Shown: piece by piece, positions 15,863-24,950 of the stretch
Position numbering within the stretch: position 1 is the first letter of the stretch
Layout: the number at the start of each line of letters is the position of its first letter
Source: Haematomicrobium sanguinis DSM 21259
GTDB lineage: Bacteria; Actinomycetota; Actinomycetes; Actinomycetales; Micrococcaceae
Length of the DNA: 64,000 bases
Assembly (NCBI RefSeq): GCF_000688395.1
Contig: NZ_JIAG01000010.1
Location: forward strand, 1-64,000
Direction: 5' to 3'
The notes under the pieces: generated by a model
Told to the model about the DNA's origin: nothing
The model's database searches: none
What the model saw: only the letters and a program-made list of their open reading frames with translations
Position numbers and translations under genes: made by a program

Positions 15863-17358
15863 GAGCGGACCTGCTTTCCATTAAAGTCGTAGGTCTCACG
15901 GCGCTCGGGTTGATCGGGTACGGAAACCCGCACATAAATTTCGCCATCGATAATGGTCATACTCGCGTACCGCAACTCCTCGAGCGAATACTTATCCCAC
16001 GGGAAATTTGCGAGAGTGAAAGCGCTATCCATCCGCCCGGTCGCGCCGCCGGTACCAGCGCTACTGCCGGTGGCAACAGTCATGCAACCAATATCGTCGC
16101 AACGTATTTCCTGACCGCCCGGGACAGTTGCGCTGAACTCTTCGGCACTCAGATCCACCCGCGAGACTGCCTTCTCGGCCATCGCAGCGGCAAGATTACC
16201 CCATGCCTTCTCCCGTGTTTCCGGCGCAAACAGCGTCTGAAACACCACCGTTTCACCGCCAGGGAGGAACGCGCGCAACACCGTCCCGTCGTCACGGATG
16301 CTGACCCCGCCGTAACCATATTCCGTGTCCACGTTGAAGCGCCCAATCAAGCTCTTTTCATTAATGCTGGACGCCTCATAAGTCACGGAGTCAACTTCCC
16401 CTGCCGTCAACTCTGACTGCTCCAGCCCACGTTTCAAGCCGTCGGTAAACGCCTGAGCGTCAAAGTTCGAAAAATCGTACTCGCGCCAGACTTCATCCTT
16501 GCTGAGCGTGCGGTAACCTTCCCGCGTGAACGAGTCCCTGAACCCCAGCCGCACGCTATCGACTTCGCGGCCACCCGGCTTTGCCAGCACCTCGGCGGAA
16601 ATGGAACGCGGCGAAACGGTCATCGAACCGAAGGTAGAGGTCCCGCTGGCGTCAATGAGTTTGGTGACCTTCTCCGCAATCCCCTCCGGGGTGAGGACGT
16701 CGGATACGGTTTCTGCCGCGTCCTCGGTGTCATGGCTCGTGCCAAAACGTTCGCCCGAAACCGAGGCATAGAAGCCGCTCATGAGCGAGCCCACAATCAC
16801 GGCGCCGACTAGGAGTGTCCGGGCTCGCATCGCGTTGGCCCGCGGACTTGCGGCGAGGGTGAGCACGCGCGAATTGGGTTGTTTGACCCTTTGGACGGGC
16901 GAATTGGGGTCGCGCCGAATCGGGACCACGAGCTCGGGATACCTCTCCGACACGGCGCACAGCCACGTTTCACCGTTGAGCGGCGGCGCGTCATCCGGGG
17001 TGTCGATGACCGCCCGGTACCGAACCTGGCTGCTCGGTCTGAGAGTCCATTGCGAGGACGGCATCACGGTCACCGCCCAGCGCGTCCAGCCCTTCCCGCC
17101 GCCCGCTTGATTGGACGTGCGCACTATCATCGGAACGAGGTCACGGGACTTGAGCAATTTCCGGTACTCGGGCTCATACCCGGCGTAATAGCGCGGCGGG
17201 CGCCGGGCGCGCCCCCACAACCACACGGCCGCGACCCCCACAGCGCTCACGGCTGGAATCCACGGCCCGACCACCGGTATCTCGAAGATCGGCCAAAATA
17301 CGCCCGAGAGCGCAAGCGCAACAAACGCGCCCATGAGGACATACCGCAGTCCCGCCAC
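15859..17358 (-). CDS. Unknown membrane protein with large extracytoplasmic C-terminal domain
   Basis: 499 aa, not recognised. Two N-terminal TM helices (YVLMGAFVALALSGVFWPI and IPAVSAVGVAAVWLWGRA), a cytoplasmic stretch of about 120 residues, and a third TM (TLLVGAVIVGSLMSGFYASV). A roughly 280-residue C-terminal domain with a Cys pair (IRCDDIGC) follows. The GTG at 17358 is preferred because GGGGAG lies 8-13 nt upstream and the protein then begins at the first TM. An in-frame start at 17538 would add an unlikely Arg/His-rich segment. It pairs with the downstream membrane protein through an ATGA overlap. Confidence 0.6.
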   Translation of the reverse strand: MAGLRYVLMGAFVALALSGVFWPIFEIPVVGPWIPAVSAVGVAAVWLWGRARRPPRYYAGYEPEYRKLLKSRDLVPMIVRTSNQAGGGKGWTRWAVTVMPSSQWTLRPSSQVRYRAVIDTPDDAPPLNGETWLCAVSERYPELVVPIRRDPNSPVQRVKQPNSRVLTLAASPRANAMRARTLLVGAVIVGSLMSGFYASVSGERFGTSHDTEDAAETVSDVLTPEGIAEKVTKLIDASGTSTFGSMTVSPRSISAEVLAKPGGREVDSVRLGFRDSFTREGYRTLSKDEVWREYDFSNFDAQAFTDGLKRGLEQSELTAGEVDSVTYEASSINEKSLIGRFNVDTEYGYGGVSIRDDGTVLRAFLPGGETVVFQTLFAPETREKAWGNLAAAMAEKAVSRVDLSAEEFSATVPGGQEIRCDDIGCMTVATGSSAGTGGATGRMDSAFTLANFPWDKYSLEELRYASMTIIDGEIYVRVSVPDQPERRETYDFNGKQVRS

Positions 17359-17783
17359 TCTCGCTCCCCTTTGTACCCCATGGCCCCGCTCGGACCGGCG
17401 GACGGCCGATCCAGCACAGCGTATTGTACGCGTGATTCCTAGCTTATGCGACGCACACTTATTAGTCGTGACTGGTTCGGTTTGCGGGGCGCGGAGGTGA
17501 ATTACGACGGCGATGCTCGCCCAGTTGCCTCGGCTCACCTTCAGCTTGCCGGAACAGAATTCTCACGACGTCGTGAAGATAAAAGCGTCGCGAAGTCGGA
17601 GTGGGTGTCTCCCTCAGGCCATAAATGAAATGTAGGACCGTCTTAAAATGCAGGCTGTCTTTATGGCCCACAATGAGTCCCACCTTCACGTGGGAAACCG
17701 TGGGCCAACCCCGCACAAAAGGCGAGGTGCGACGGAGATGGAGGCATCGCCGTCGTACCTCAATGCCTGGGTGGCGCGAAACG
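17359..17783. other. 425-bp intergenic region with inverted repeats, no gene recognised
   Basis: It contains a copy of TACGACGGCGATGCTCGCC at 17503-17521 and a separate palindrome built from the same word at 17724-17761. It also contains the inverted pair GGCCATAAA / TTTATGGCC at about 17616-17669. No protein-like frame with an SD was found. It probably holds the promoter of the membrane-protein pair and the end of the oxidoreductase transcript. Confidence 0.6.
17724..17761. repeat. REP-like palindrome built on the ACGACGGCGATG word
   Basis: The left arm GAGGTGCGACGGAGATG (17724-17740) and right arm CATCGCCGTCGTACCTC (17745-17761) are complementary at 15 of 17 positions plus one G-U pair, with a 4-nt GAGG loop. 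It lies 22 bp past the oxidoreductase stop and could act as its terminator or RNA stabiliser. The same word recurs at 53855, 60306 and elsewhere. Confidence 0.65.
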
Positions 17784-20252
17784 CTAGGCGGGGATGCTGT
17801 CCTGGTCCGCGCGGCGCTCAATCTTGATGAGGATGTTTTTCATCAGGGGTTGGTCGCTTTGCGTGGAGTAATCGGCCCAGCCGAGGAGGACGTTCATTTC
17901 CGGCATGTAGCCGGCCGCCGAGCCCATCGGGATGTTGTATTTCAGGGCGCGGTAGTTCTCCAGCATGCGCTCGGTGCCGTCCTTGGAGAAGGAGCGGATG
18001 TTCACGAGGTCGCCTTCGCCGATGCCGCGGAGCTTCATGTCCTCCTCGTTCATGAACACGAGGGTGCGGAGGTTCTTGACGCCGCGGTAGCGATCGTCGT
18101 CCGCGTAGATGGTGGTGTTCCATTGGTCGTGAGAGCGCATGGTTTGCAGGACGAGCATGTCCTCATCCTCGGGAACCACGTTGGGCAACTTCGCGTGCGA
18201 GAACTCTGCCTTGCCGGTGCTGGTGAAGAACTCGAGTTCGCGCGCGGGCTGCGGGATGCGGAAGCCGTTGCGCTGACGGACTAGTTTGTTGAAGCCCGTG
18301 AATCCGGCGAGGGCGTTCGCCATGACGTCGCGGATACGGTCGTAATCGGCGACGAACCAATCCCACGGGGTCGTGGAGTTCGGAAGGCTCGCTTTAGCCA
18401 TGCCGGCGATGATGGCGAGCTCGGATTTCAGGTCCTCCGAGGCGGGTTTACGGTTGCCGCGGGAGAGATGAACCATGCTCATCGCGTCTTCGACGGAGAT
18501 CGACTGGTTTCCAGCTTCCTGCACGTCGAGCTCGGTGCGGCCGAGGCACGGCAGGATGAGCGCCTTTTTGCCGTGGACAATGTGGCTGCGGTTGAGCTTG
18601 GTGGAGACCTGGACGGTCAAGTCCATTTTGCGCATGCCGTCTTCGCTGTAATTGGTGTCCGGGACGGCCCGCACAAAGTTGCCGCCCATGCCGACGAATA
18701 CTTTGAGGTCGCCGTCATGCATGGCCTTGATAGTGCCAACGGTGTCGAAGCCGGGTTCGCGCGGCGAGGTGATGCCGGTGGCTTTGTCCATGCGTGCGAG
18801 GAACTCTTCGGTCGGGCGGTGGTCGATGCCGCAGGTGCGGTTGCCCTGGACGTTCGAGTGGCCGCGGACCGGTGACGGGCCTACACCCGTGCGGCCGAGG
18901 TTGCCCTTCAGGAGGAGCACGTTCACGAATTCGCGGACGGTGTCCACGCCGTGTTCGTGCTGGGTCACGCCGAGGCACCAGCTAATGATCGACTTCTTGG
19001 ACTGGCGGTAAATTTCTGCCGCTCGGGTGATGGATTCGCGGTCGAGGCCGGACTGGAATTCGAGTTCTTCCCAGGTGGTGTTCTCCACGAGTTGCTTATA
19101 CTCGTCAAAACCGCTCGTGTGTTGGCGGGCGAACTCTTCATCGATAGCCGTGGGATCGGTTTCGGCTTGTTCGAAAAGGTATTTGGCGATCGCGCGCATG
19201 AGGGCAAGGTCGCCGCCCGGGCGGACCTGAAGGTTCAGGTTCGAGGTTTTGGTGGCCTTGAACAGTGCCATATCGACGAACTCGTGGGGCACGATCGTCG
19301 ACTTCGTGGCGGCCTCAATAATCGGATTGATGTGCACGATTTGGGTGCCGCGCCGCTCGGCATCGGCGAGAGCGGTGAGCATGCGCGGGGCGTTGGATGC
19401 CGCATTGACGCCGATGATGAAGAGGGCGTCCGCTTCATCCCAGTCAATGAGGTCGGCTGTGCCCTTACCGGTGCCGATCGACTGCTTGAGCGCACGGCCG
19501 GACGCTTCGTGGCACATGTTCGAGCAGTCCGGCAGGTTGTTGGTTCCAAACTCGCGGGCCCACAGTTGGTAGAGGAACGTCGCCTCATTGGAGAGCCGCC
19601 CCGAGGTGTAAAACGAGACCTGGTTGGGGCTATCGAGACCCTGAAGCGTCTCGGCGACTATCCGGAACGCCTCATTCCAGCTGATCGCCTCATACTTGTC
19701 GGTGTCCGGGTTATAGGACATCGGCGTGGTGAGACGGCCTTCGGCTTCGAGGGCGTAGTCGGTCCAGCTTTCCAGTTCGGTGACGGTGTGATTGCGGAAG
19801 AACTCCGGCGTGGTGCGCTCCGGAACCATTTCCCACGTGGTGTGCTTGACGCCGTTCTCGCAGAGGTCCAGCTTGAGGCCCTTGAGGTCATCCGGCCACG
19901 CGCAGCCCGGGCAGTCGAAGCCCTTGCCCTCCTGGTTCATGTTGAACATTTCCAGGGTGCCGGCCACGGGGACCTTGTTTTCCAGGAGCACTTTTCCTAC
20001 CGAAAGCGCTGCTCCCCAGCCTGCGGCGGGGTGGTTATAATCCTTTTGGCTCCACTTTTTGTTGTCACGCCGGCCGTATCCGCCTTGACCCTGCTCACCG
20101 TCAACGTTGACGGGAGGTTGCTCCGGCACGCGCGAGCGCACTTCCGGATCGGGTTCGATGGACTCCCGCGCCTGGTGCGTGGGGTCGGTGTCAACGTTCG
20201 GTGAGGTTGGCTCCGCGAATTCGGTCTTGGTTGCGTCTGCCTCATCGGCCAT
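17784..20252 (-). CDS. FdhF/YdeP-family molybdopterin oxidoreductase
   Basis: 822 aa, typical for the YdeP/CbbBC branch of molybdopterin enzymes. Segments include HPAAGWGAALSVGKVLLE, the short N-terminal Cys pair FDCPGCAWP, the bis-MGD contact region CSNMCHEASGRALKQSIGTGKG, and LLLKGNLGRTGVGPSPVRGHSNVQGNRTCG. A C-terminal molydopterin-dinucleotide domain carries MRSHDQWNTTIY. Unlike true formate dehydrogenase there is no full four-Cys Fe-S motif and no selenocysteine. The substrate of this branch is not settled; acid resistance and formate oxidation have been proposed for relatives. SD CGGAGG precedes the ATG. A DoxX gene lies upstream in the same direction. Confidence 0.85.
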   Translation of the reverse strand: MADEADATKTEFAEPTSPNVDTDPTHQARESIEPDPEVRSRVPEQPPVNVDGEQGQGGYGRRDNKKWSQKDYNHPAAGWGAALSVGKVLLENKVPVAGTLEMFNMNQEGKGFDCPGCAWPDDLKGLKLDLCENGVKHTTWEMVPERTTPEFFRNHTVTELESWTDYALEAEGRLTTPMSYNPDTDKYEAISWNEAFRIVAETLQGLDSPNQVSFYTSGRLSNEATFLYQLWAREFGTNNLPDCSNMCHEASGRALKQSIGTGKGTADLIDWDEADALFIIGVNAASNAPRMLTALADAERRGTQIVHINPIIEAATKSTIVPHEFVDMALFKATKTSNLNLQVRPGGDLALMRAIAKYLFEQAETDPTAIDEEFARQHTSGFDEYKQLVENTTWEELEFQSGLDRESITRAAEIYRQSKKSIISWCLGVTQHEHGVDTVREFVNVLLLKGNLGRTGVGPSPVRGHSNVQGNRTCGIDHRPTEEFLARMDKATGITSPREPGFDTVGTIKAMHDGDLKVFVGMGGNFVRAVPDTNYSEDGMRKMDLTVQVSTKLNRSHIVHGKKALILPCLGRTELDVQEAGNQSISVEDAMSMVHLSRGNRKPASEDLKSELAIIAGMAKASLPNSTTPWDWFVADYDRIRDVMANALAGFTGFNKLVRQRNGFRIPQPARELEFFTSTGKAEFSHAKLPNVVPEDEDMLVLQTMRSHDQWNTTIYADDDRYRGVKNLRTLVFMNEEDMKLRGIGEGDLVNIRSFSKDGTERMLENYRALKYNIPMGSAAGYMPEMNVLLGWADYSTQSDQPLMKNILIKIERRADQDSIPA

Positions 20253-20378
20253 GTTGATCCTCCGCTACGTCGAAAAATACGTCAGTCCCCTGGTCTCATC
20301 GTATACCCGAGTGGGCGTCGTGGCCGGTGTTGGGTTTGGGCGCCGGTGGGCTTTGGGTGGCAGAGCCTGGAATGCGTT

Positions 20379-20780
20379 CTACTTCGACCCAATGATGTAC
20401 ACGAGGCCACCCATGATGGCGACGTTCTTCAAGACCTGGGTCTTTTGCATGTTGCGCTGCGGGTCTTCCTTGTCCATCTTCCAAAAGGCGTGGCCGGCAA
20501 TCGTGGTAGGGATCAGTACAGCCGCTATCGCGCTGGCGGCGACTTTTGGTAGGACGCCGAGGGACAGCATGGCGCCGGAAGCGACCATGATTCCGCCGTT
20601 GGTGCGCACCACCGCCTCATCATCAAGCGGAATAGTGACTACCTTGCGCATCGTGGCGATCGTGTCCTTGGCCGCGGCTACCCGGCCCCCGGGCTCGGTG
20701 AGCGCCCCATATCCGAGGTAACCCACGGTGGCGCCGATCATGGTGCGGCCAACAAATTTCAACAGTGACGATGAGTTCAT
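20379..20780 (-). CDS. DoxX-family membrane protein
   Basis: 133 aa with about four hydrophobic segments: FVGRTMIGATVGYLGYGAL, NGGIMVASGAMLSLGVLPK, AASAIAAVLIPTTIAGHAFW and LKNVAIMGGLVYIIGS. The HAFWKMDKEDPQRNMQKTQVLKNVAI segment is characteristic of DoxX. Relatives are linked to thiosulphate:quinone reduction or to redox/mycothiol-related membrane complexes. The gene points toward the molybdopterin oxidoreductase with a gap of 126 bp, so the two may or may not be cotranscribed. Confidence 0.8.
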   Translation of the reverse strand: MNSSSLLKFVGRTMIGATVGYLGYGALTEPGGRVAAAKDTIATMRKVVTIPLDDEAVVRTNGGIMVASGAMLSLGVLPKVAASAIAAVLIPTTIAGHAFWKMDKEDPQRNMQKTQVLKNVAIMGGLVYIIGSK

Positions 20781-20803
20781 TCGAGAAGTCTAACGGCACA
20801 AAA

Positions 20804-20829
20804 AATGCCCCGCCAAAAGGCGGGGCATT
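20804..20829 (-). terminator. Strong rho-independent terminator, minus-strand direction
   Basis: AATGCCCCGCC (20804-20814), AAAA loop, GGCGGGGCATT (20819-20829). On the minus strand the stem is followed by six T residues, so it ends transcription arriving from the right. No minus-strand gene lies directly upstream of it, as expected if a tRNA gene once ended here before an island was inserted (see 20840-20868). Confidence 0.9.
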
Positions 20830-20839
20830 CCTGGGAAAA

Positions 20840-20868
20840 ACGTGGACGCGGGCGGACTCAAACCGAAC
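20840..20868 (-). repeat. Possible decayed attachment site related to the tRNA-Ala 3' end
   Basis: Plus-strand GTGGACGCG ... GGACTCAAACC ... CCTTGCA resembles GTGGAGGTA ... GGACTCGAACC ... CCTTGCA in the tRNA-Ala gene at 27377-27449, in the same orientation. On the minus strand it lies immediately before a tRNA-style terminator. The match is partial and the T-arm pairing is poor, so this could be chance. Confidence 0.35.
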
Positions 20869-21129
20869 ACCTTGCAGCGATTCGAGCGGCTGAGTTCCGC
20901 GTGGAATCAGGCGAGACTCGGCATCGATGATGCGCCAGACAATGCCATTGACGACGAGCCAGGGGTCGTCGCGAACCCTAGGAGACGAGCTAAAACACCT
21001 CTGACGGAGAGCCAAGTGGACGCTATCCGAACTGCCCGCAAGAACGGTGAGAGCGTGATCTCCATCTGCCGACGATTCGAGGTGCATCGGATGACCGTCT
21101 GGACGCATACGAAGGATCTGATCGCGTAG
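20842..21129 (+). CDS. Small helix-turn-helix protein, resolvase C-terminal-like
   Basis: 95 aa from a GTG. The C-terminal half, TPLTESQVDAIRTARKNGESVISICRRFEVHRMTVWTH, has the spacing and key residues of the DNA-binding domain of serine resolvases/invertases (HTH_7). The catalytic N-terminal resolvase domain is absent, and no clear SD precedes the start. It may be a decayed recombinase or a short regulator carried by the island. It lies at the left island edge beside the possible attachment site. Confidence 0.55.
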   Translation: MDAGGLKPNTLQRFERLSSAWNQARLGIDDAPDNAIDDEPGVVANPRRRAKTPLTESQVDAIRTARKNGESVISICRRFEVHRMTVWTHTKDLIA

Positions 21130-21363
21130 ACCTCTCGAGTTCAACCCAGGAGGTAGTCCTCGGCGCTAAGCGTCCTTCCGAGTGACACTGCCTCAGTTAC
21201 TCAAAGACGTTGACAACTCCGGCCTATGGGACCGGTCTATCCACCTTGGACCTCGTCTCGGCTAGTCGGAGTGCCATCAGGGTGTGACCGTCCGAACGCG
21301 GCCTCGATCTTCGCGGTCGCGTCGATGTCGATTCTGGGTCGGGGTGTCTCGTCATCCCGCAAG
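21130..21363. other. Island segment without a confident gene
   Basis: 234 bp between the HTH gene and the helicase stop. On the minus strand a short open stretch overlapping the helicase 3' end reads TPRPRIDIDATAKIEAAFGR and stops at about 21240. It looks protein-like, but it lacks a convincing start and may be a frame-shifted tail. Confidence 0.4.
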
Positions 21364-23091
21364 TCATGCCAACACCGGCGCACCCGCTGGGGTCACAAGT
21401 GCCGGAGCGCCGTGCGGCCGAATGATCGCCACCTGGTGTCGCGCGCGGGTGATGCCGACGCGCAGCAGACGTCGCGATGCGGCTCGCTGCACCTCGGTGT
21501 CCGTGTCGCGAAAGAAGTTGCCCTGGTACTGCCCCTCGACGAGCAGGACGCCATCGAACTCCTTGCCCTTGGCCCTGTGGATGGTCATGAGCACGCAGCC
21601 GCGTGGGTCGCGCTGGTCGGCCTGGAGTCTGCCTACCTCGAGCGCGCGACGTACGAGGCCGACGGCGCGGCCGTAGCTACCGTGGAGATCCCACGCCGAG
21701 GCAAGTCGGCTTCCGATCTCATCGGTTGCGCGGAAGAGTCGGACGAACTTGGCGTTCGACAAGAGATCAGACAAGTCATTCCCGGCGCCGAGCAGATCAC
21801 GCGCGTGTAGCCAGTCCTGTGCCGGATCGCCCTGAAGCACTAGACCGCTGTCGTACGAGGCGGTGAGGGCCTTGGCGCTCTTCAACCGCTGAATCTCACC
21901 TTTACGTGCTCGGTCAGCGGCGGTCCGATACCGCTCGCTGGTCTGCCGGGCGGTGTTGCTCGCGTTGGCAGCATTCTTCGCATCAAAATAGTCGGCGATG
22001 CGATCGAAGGTCTGGCCAAGTGCAGCCTCCTTGGGGTGGCTCTGCCATTCCAGAATCGAGGCCACTACCAGGGCGGCCGTTGCGGTGAGGTCTGCGTCCC
22101 ACAGCACGTCGTGCTCAACGGGTCTGATTGTCTGGCCGTTGAAGCTGTGTTCTTGCCCCAGGATTGTCGATAGCTTCCCGATGAGCGCGTTCGTTCTTGC
22201 GAGTACGACGACGGACGGATGGGCGATGCCCGCCTTGCGGAGCGAACTGAGCATCCAGATGACGCCGGCGTGGACGGTGCTGTCGAATACGTTGGCCCAG
22301 TAGGCGCGCGTGATCACGTCCTTGGTGTCCGGGAGAGACCGGTTCATTAGCACTGCGTTGGCGTACTGCAGGATACCGGCGTCAGGGCTTCGGTGGTTCT
22401 CGCCACTGAGGTCGAACTCCGCGGGTCCGAGGTGGTCACGCAGATGGTTGATGCGCTCCGGGTCCACACGCGCGTCATAGTCGAAGATCCGCTGATCCGG
22501 GTCGGCCATGAACACGGTCTTCGAGCGTGCGGACAGCGCCTTGACCAGCGCCCATTGTGCGTCGTCGGTGTCTTGGAACTCGTCCAGGATGATCACGGGG
22601 TACTTGGTGGCGAGTAGGGCCGCAATCGATGAGCTGCCAGCGACGAGTTGGGCAGCGGCTGCGGCGAACTGCCCGAACACGTAACGGCCTTCATCGCGTG
22701 CGAGACGTTCGACTTCAGCGCCCCAGTCACCGTCGAAGGCGGCCTTGGCGAGGTTCTCATCGCCGGGATAGACAATGCGCGGAACGCGTCCGGTGAGCAG
22801 GCGACCATGCGCACGTAGGATGTCCATCGCGAACGCGTGGTAGGTGCGCACGACGATCTGCCGACGCTCGTTCGAGCGCAAGATGTCGCGGCAGCGGATC
22901 TCGACCTGCCGGACGGCTGCTCGGGAGAAGCTGAGGAAGAGGATCTCCTGGCCGGGCTGCAGGACGTGGAGCATCGCTTGCGCTTTCAGGAGCGACAACG
23001 TGGTCTTGCCGGAGCCGGGGCCACCGAGCACCAACACGGGGCAGTCGCGATCCAGGGCTCCCTGGGCGGTCTCGGATAGCTGCACCTCCAC
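21364..23091 (-). CDS. UvrD/Rep-like SF1A helicase (GajB-like)
   Basis: 575 aa with all SF1A helicase motifs. I: VLGGPGSGKTTLSLLKA. Ia: LFLSFSRAAVRQ. II: VIILDEFQDTDDAQW. III: VFMADPDQRIFDYDA. IV: ENHRSPDAGILQYAN. V: MTIHRAKGKEFDGVLL. VI: RRLLRVGITRARHQVAI. It is shorter than housekeeping UvrD/PcrA (about 700-750 aa) and similar in size to Gabija GajB. It begins 5 bp after the TOPRIM-ATPase stop, so the two are one unit. In Gabija the helicase partners the OLD-type nuclease to act on phage DNA; that role is inferred here from gene pairing. Confidence 0.85.
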   Translation of the reverse strand: MEVQLSETAQGALDRDCPVLVLGGPGSGKTTLSLLKAQAMLHVLQPGQEILFLSFSRAAVRQVEIRCRDILRSNERRQIVVRTYHAFAMDILRAHGRLLTGRVPRIVYPGDENLAKAAFDGDWGAEVERLARDEGRYVFGQFAAAAAQLVAGSSSIAALLATKYPVIILDEFQDTDDAQWALVKALSARSKTVFMADPDQRIFDYDARVDPERINHLRDHLGPAEFDLSGENHRSPDAGILQYANAVLMNRSLPDTKDVITRAYWANVFDSTVHAGVIWMLSSLRKAGIAHPSVVVLARTNALIGKLSTILGQEHSFNGQTIRPVEHDVLWDADLTATAALVVASILEWQSHPKEAALGQTFDRIADYFDAKNAANASNTARQTSERYRTAADRARKGEIQRLKSAKALTASYDSGLVLQGDPAQDWLHARDLLGAGNDLSDLLSNAKFVRLFRATDEIGSRLASAWDLHGSYGRAVGLVRRALEVGRLQADQRDPRGCVLMTIHRAKGKEFDGVLLVEGQYQGNFFRDTDTEVQRAASRRLLRVGITRARHQVAIIRPHGAPALVTPAGAPVLA

Positions 23092-23096
23092 GGCGC

Positions 23097-24950
23097 CTAC
23101 TCTTCGGGCTCTGCGGAGCCGGTCGCTGACTGAGCGTCGTCCAGTATTAGTTCAGGCTCGTCCTGGAGCTGTTCGTTGATAGTGAGAAGCGCGTCGCGGA
23201 TGAAGGGAGGCAGCTCGTCCTCGGTCTGACACTGCTCGATGAGCGTGCCGGTGTACCCGAAGCCGAACGCATCACCCTTGCGGGCCTTCAATACCTTCGC
23301 CGCCAGCACGGCCAGGTCATCGTCAGCAACCTGCTCGGCCACGTACGGATAGCTCGTCGGATAGTCATCACGCTGCACGACTTCGTCGAGGAAGCTCCGC
23401 ATCACACGCGTCGGAACCTGCTTCACGAGGATCTGCTCAATGCCCGTCTCCGGCGACTCCCAGAACTCGTCGAACGACTTGATGTTCTCCGTCGCGTCCG
23501 CTGCATCAGGGGCGTTCAGCTTGTCACGTATGCCATAGACCCGCTTGCCGAGAGCCTTGAAGATCGGAGCATACCGCGGCACCTCGCGGTCGTTACCCGC
23601 GTTGAAGAGAGTGACGCCAGTGAGATCAACGTGCGAGTAGTCGCCCCGGAACTGCTCGAGCGCCGATGAGACGGCGTGCACGGCAACCATCTCCGTCTGC
23701 CCCTCAAGGACGAGGACGGCGCGGCTCAGGATCGCCTCAGCAAACTGGCGGCGCTGCGTGCGGTACGTCTTCGGCTTCACGCTTGTAGTGTCGATCGGTG
23801 CGCCGGAGAAGGTATCCCCGTCACGAGAGAGGATCACCACGTTCTCTGGGTCGAACTGCTCGATGATATAGGGCGAATGGGAGGTGACGATCGACTGTCC
23901 CATCTGTTGCACTACAAACTTCGTCACGCGCCGCTGGGTGTGGGGAGGAAGCGCGATCTCCGGCTCCTCCATCACGAAGATGACGGATTGGTCTTGCTTC
24001 AGATCCGCGATGATCGTCAGCAACGCGAACACCAGCAGATTGATCGAGCCGGTGCCCTGCTTGGCGAACGGCACCGAATGGTTGCTCGGTTGCGTCGCAA
24101 CGAAAAGGCGGACGACCTCGCGGAGGTGCTCGCGCGTCAGGTCTGAGGCGAAGAACGCCGCGGAGTCCTCACCTGGGGCCAGGTTGACGAACTTGCCGAG
24201 GCGCGTGCGGATATCTTCTCGGATCACCTTGAGCTGTTCGATCTCTCCGATTGCCGGATCAAGATCTTGCAGCGCTCCAAGTGCGTCCTGCCACATCTCT
24301 GCTGCGCCCTCGCCGCCGAGCCGAAGTATCGTGTCGAGCAGCGAACCGCGTTGCAGGCTAAGCGCGCGAGATCCGGTGCGCAGTGCTCGCAGGAAGATGA
24401 AGCCGCAGAGCCGCTTGTGCGCACGGATGAACTGCGCGCGGCCCGATCCGAGTGATGCGCGCTGGTCTTCGTCGAGCTCGTCAAGCTCGGGTAGCGGGTG
24501 GTCGAAGAACGTCTCTCCGATGAAGTCGTCTTCTTCGCGGTCATAGCGTCCTACAAAGATGACAGGGAGCGCCCAGACAGTTCCATCGTCGTCAGCGGAT
24601 TGGACGCTGTCCGGTTCCTCATCGATGAACGAGAGTTCCTCGTCGTCCCAGCGCCGGAGGTGTTGGAAGAACCGGCGCAGCTGCTCGTCCGAAAGGTCGG
24701 TCAGTACGGCACGAACGCGAATCTCGCGTGGGTCGCCCGCGTCGCCAAGATATGTTCCGTGGGAGAAGTCATGCTCGTCGATGACCGGACGACGGTAGAG
24801 GCGCTCCGGACCCAAGACCAGCTCGAGCGCCTCGCACACCGTGGACTTCCCGATGTTATTTCCGCCGACCAGCAGGGTGTGCTGCTGGAAGACGATGCGT
24901 CCCTCTGTGATGCCGCGGAAGTTCTCGATCTCGAGCTGTCTGACCCTCAT
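23097..24950 (-). CDS. OLD-family ATPase with TOPRIM nuclease domain (GajA-like)
   Basis: 617 aa. N-terminal SMC/ABC-type ATPase: VRQLEIENFRGI, Walker A GGNNIGKST (residues 29-37), signature-like GTGSINLLVFALL, Walker B VIFVMEEPEIALP, and SIVTSHSPYIIEQF. The C-terminal TOPRIM domain begins AVLVLEGQTEMVAVH with Glu416 and Glu420 in EGxTE. The usual DxD motif appears as GIRDKLNAPD, so one acidic residue is not obvious. In Gabija, GajA is a nucleotide-sensing DNA nuclease. Its ATG overlaps the AAA+ gene's stop as ATGA, and the helicase follows at 5 bp. Same-family OLD proteins also occur outside Gabija, so identity with Gabija is a proposal. Confidence 0.83.
   Translation of the reverse strand: MRVRQLEIENFRGITEGRIVFQQHTLLVGGNNIGKSTVCEALELVLGPERLYRRPVIDEHDFSHGTYLGDAGDPREIRVRAVLTDLSDEQLRRFFQHLRRWDDEELSFIDEEPDSVQSADDDGTVWALPVIFVGRYDREEDDFIGETFFDHPLPELDELDEDQRASLGSGRAQFIRAHKRLCGFIFLRALRTGSRALSLQRGSLLDTILRLGGEGAAEMWQDALGALQDLDPAIGEIEQLKVIREDIRTRLGKFVNLAPGEDSAAFFASDLTREHLREVVRLFVATQPSNHSVPFAKQGTGSINLLVFALLTIIADLKQDQSVIFVMEEPEIALPPHTQRRVTKFVVQQMGQSIVTSHSPYIIEQFDPENVVILSRDGDTFSGAPIDTTSVKPKTYRTQRRQFAEAILSRAVLVLEGQTEMVAVHAVSSALEQFRGDYSHVDLTGVTLFNAGNDREVPRYAPIFKALGKRVYGIRDKLNAPDAADATENIKSFDEFWESPETGIEQILVKQVPTRVMRSFLDEVVQRDDYPTSYPYVAEQVADDDLAVLAAKVLKARKGDAFGFGYTGTLIEQCQTEDELPPFIRDALLTINEQLQDEPELILDDAQSATGSAEPEE

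Noticed and set aside
18951-20204. 417-codon plus-strand frame opposite the molybdopterin oxidoreductase
   Set aside because: Antisense shadow of a well-supported gene; Arg/Gly-rich and without family motifs.
20295-20312. GTATAC word near the oxidoreductase start as a third regulator operator
   Set aside because: Only one half is similar (CATCGTATAC followed by CCGA); not palindromic, and it may simply be a -10 region.
20831-20870. A complete tRNA or tmRNA 3' end
   Set aside because: T-loop-like GGTTTGAGTCC is present on the minus strand, but the T-stem pairs at only three positions and no other arm is found; kept only as a weak attachment-site remnant.
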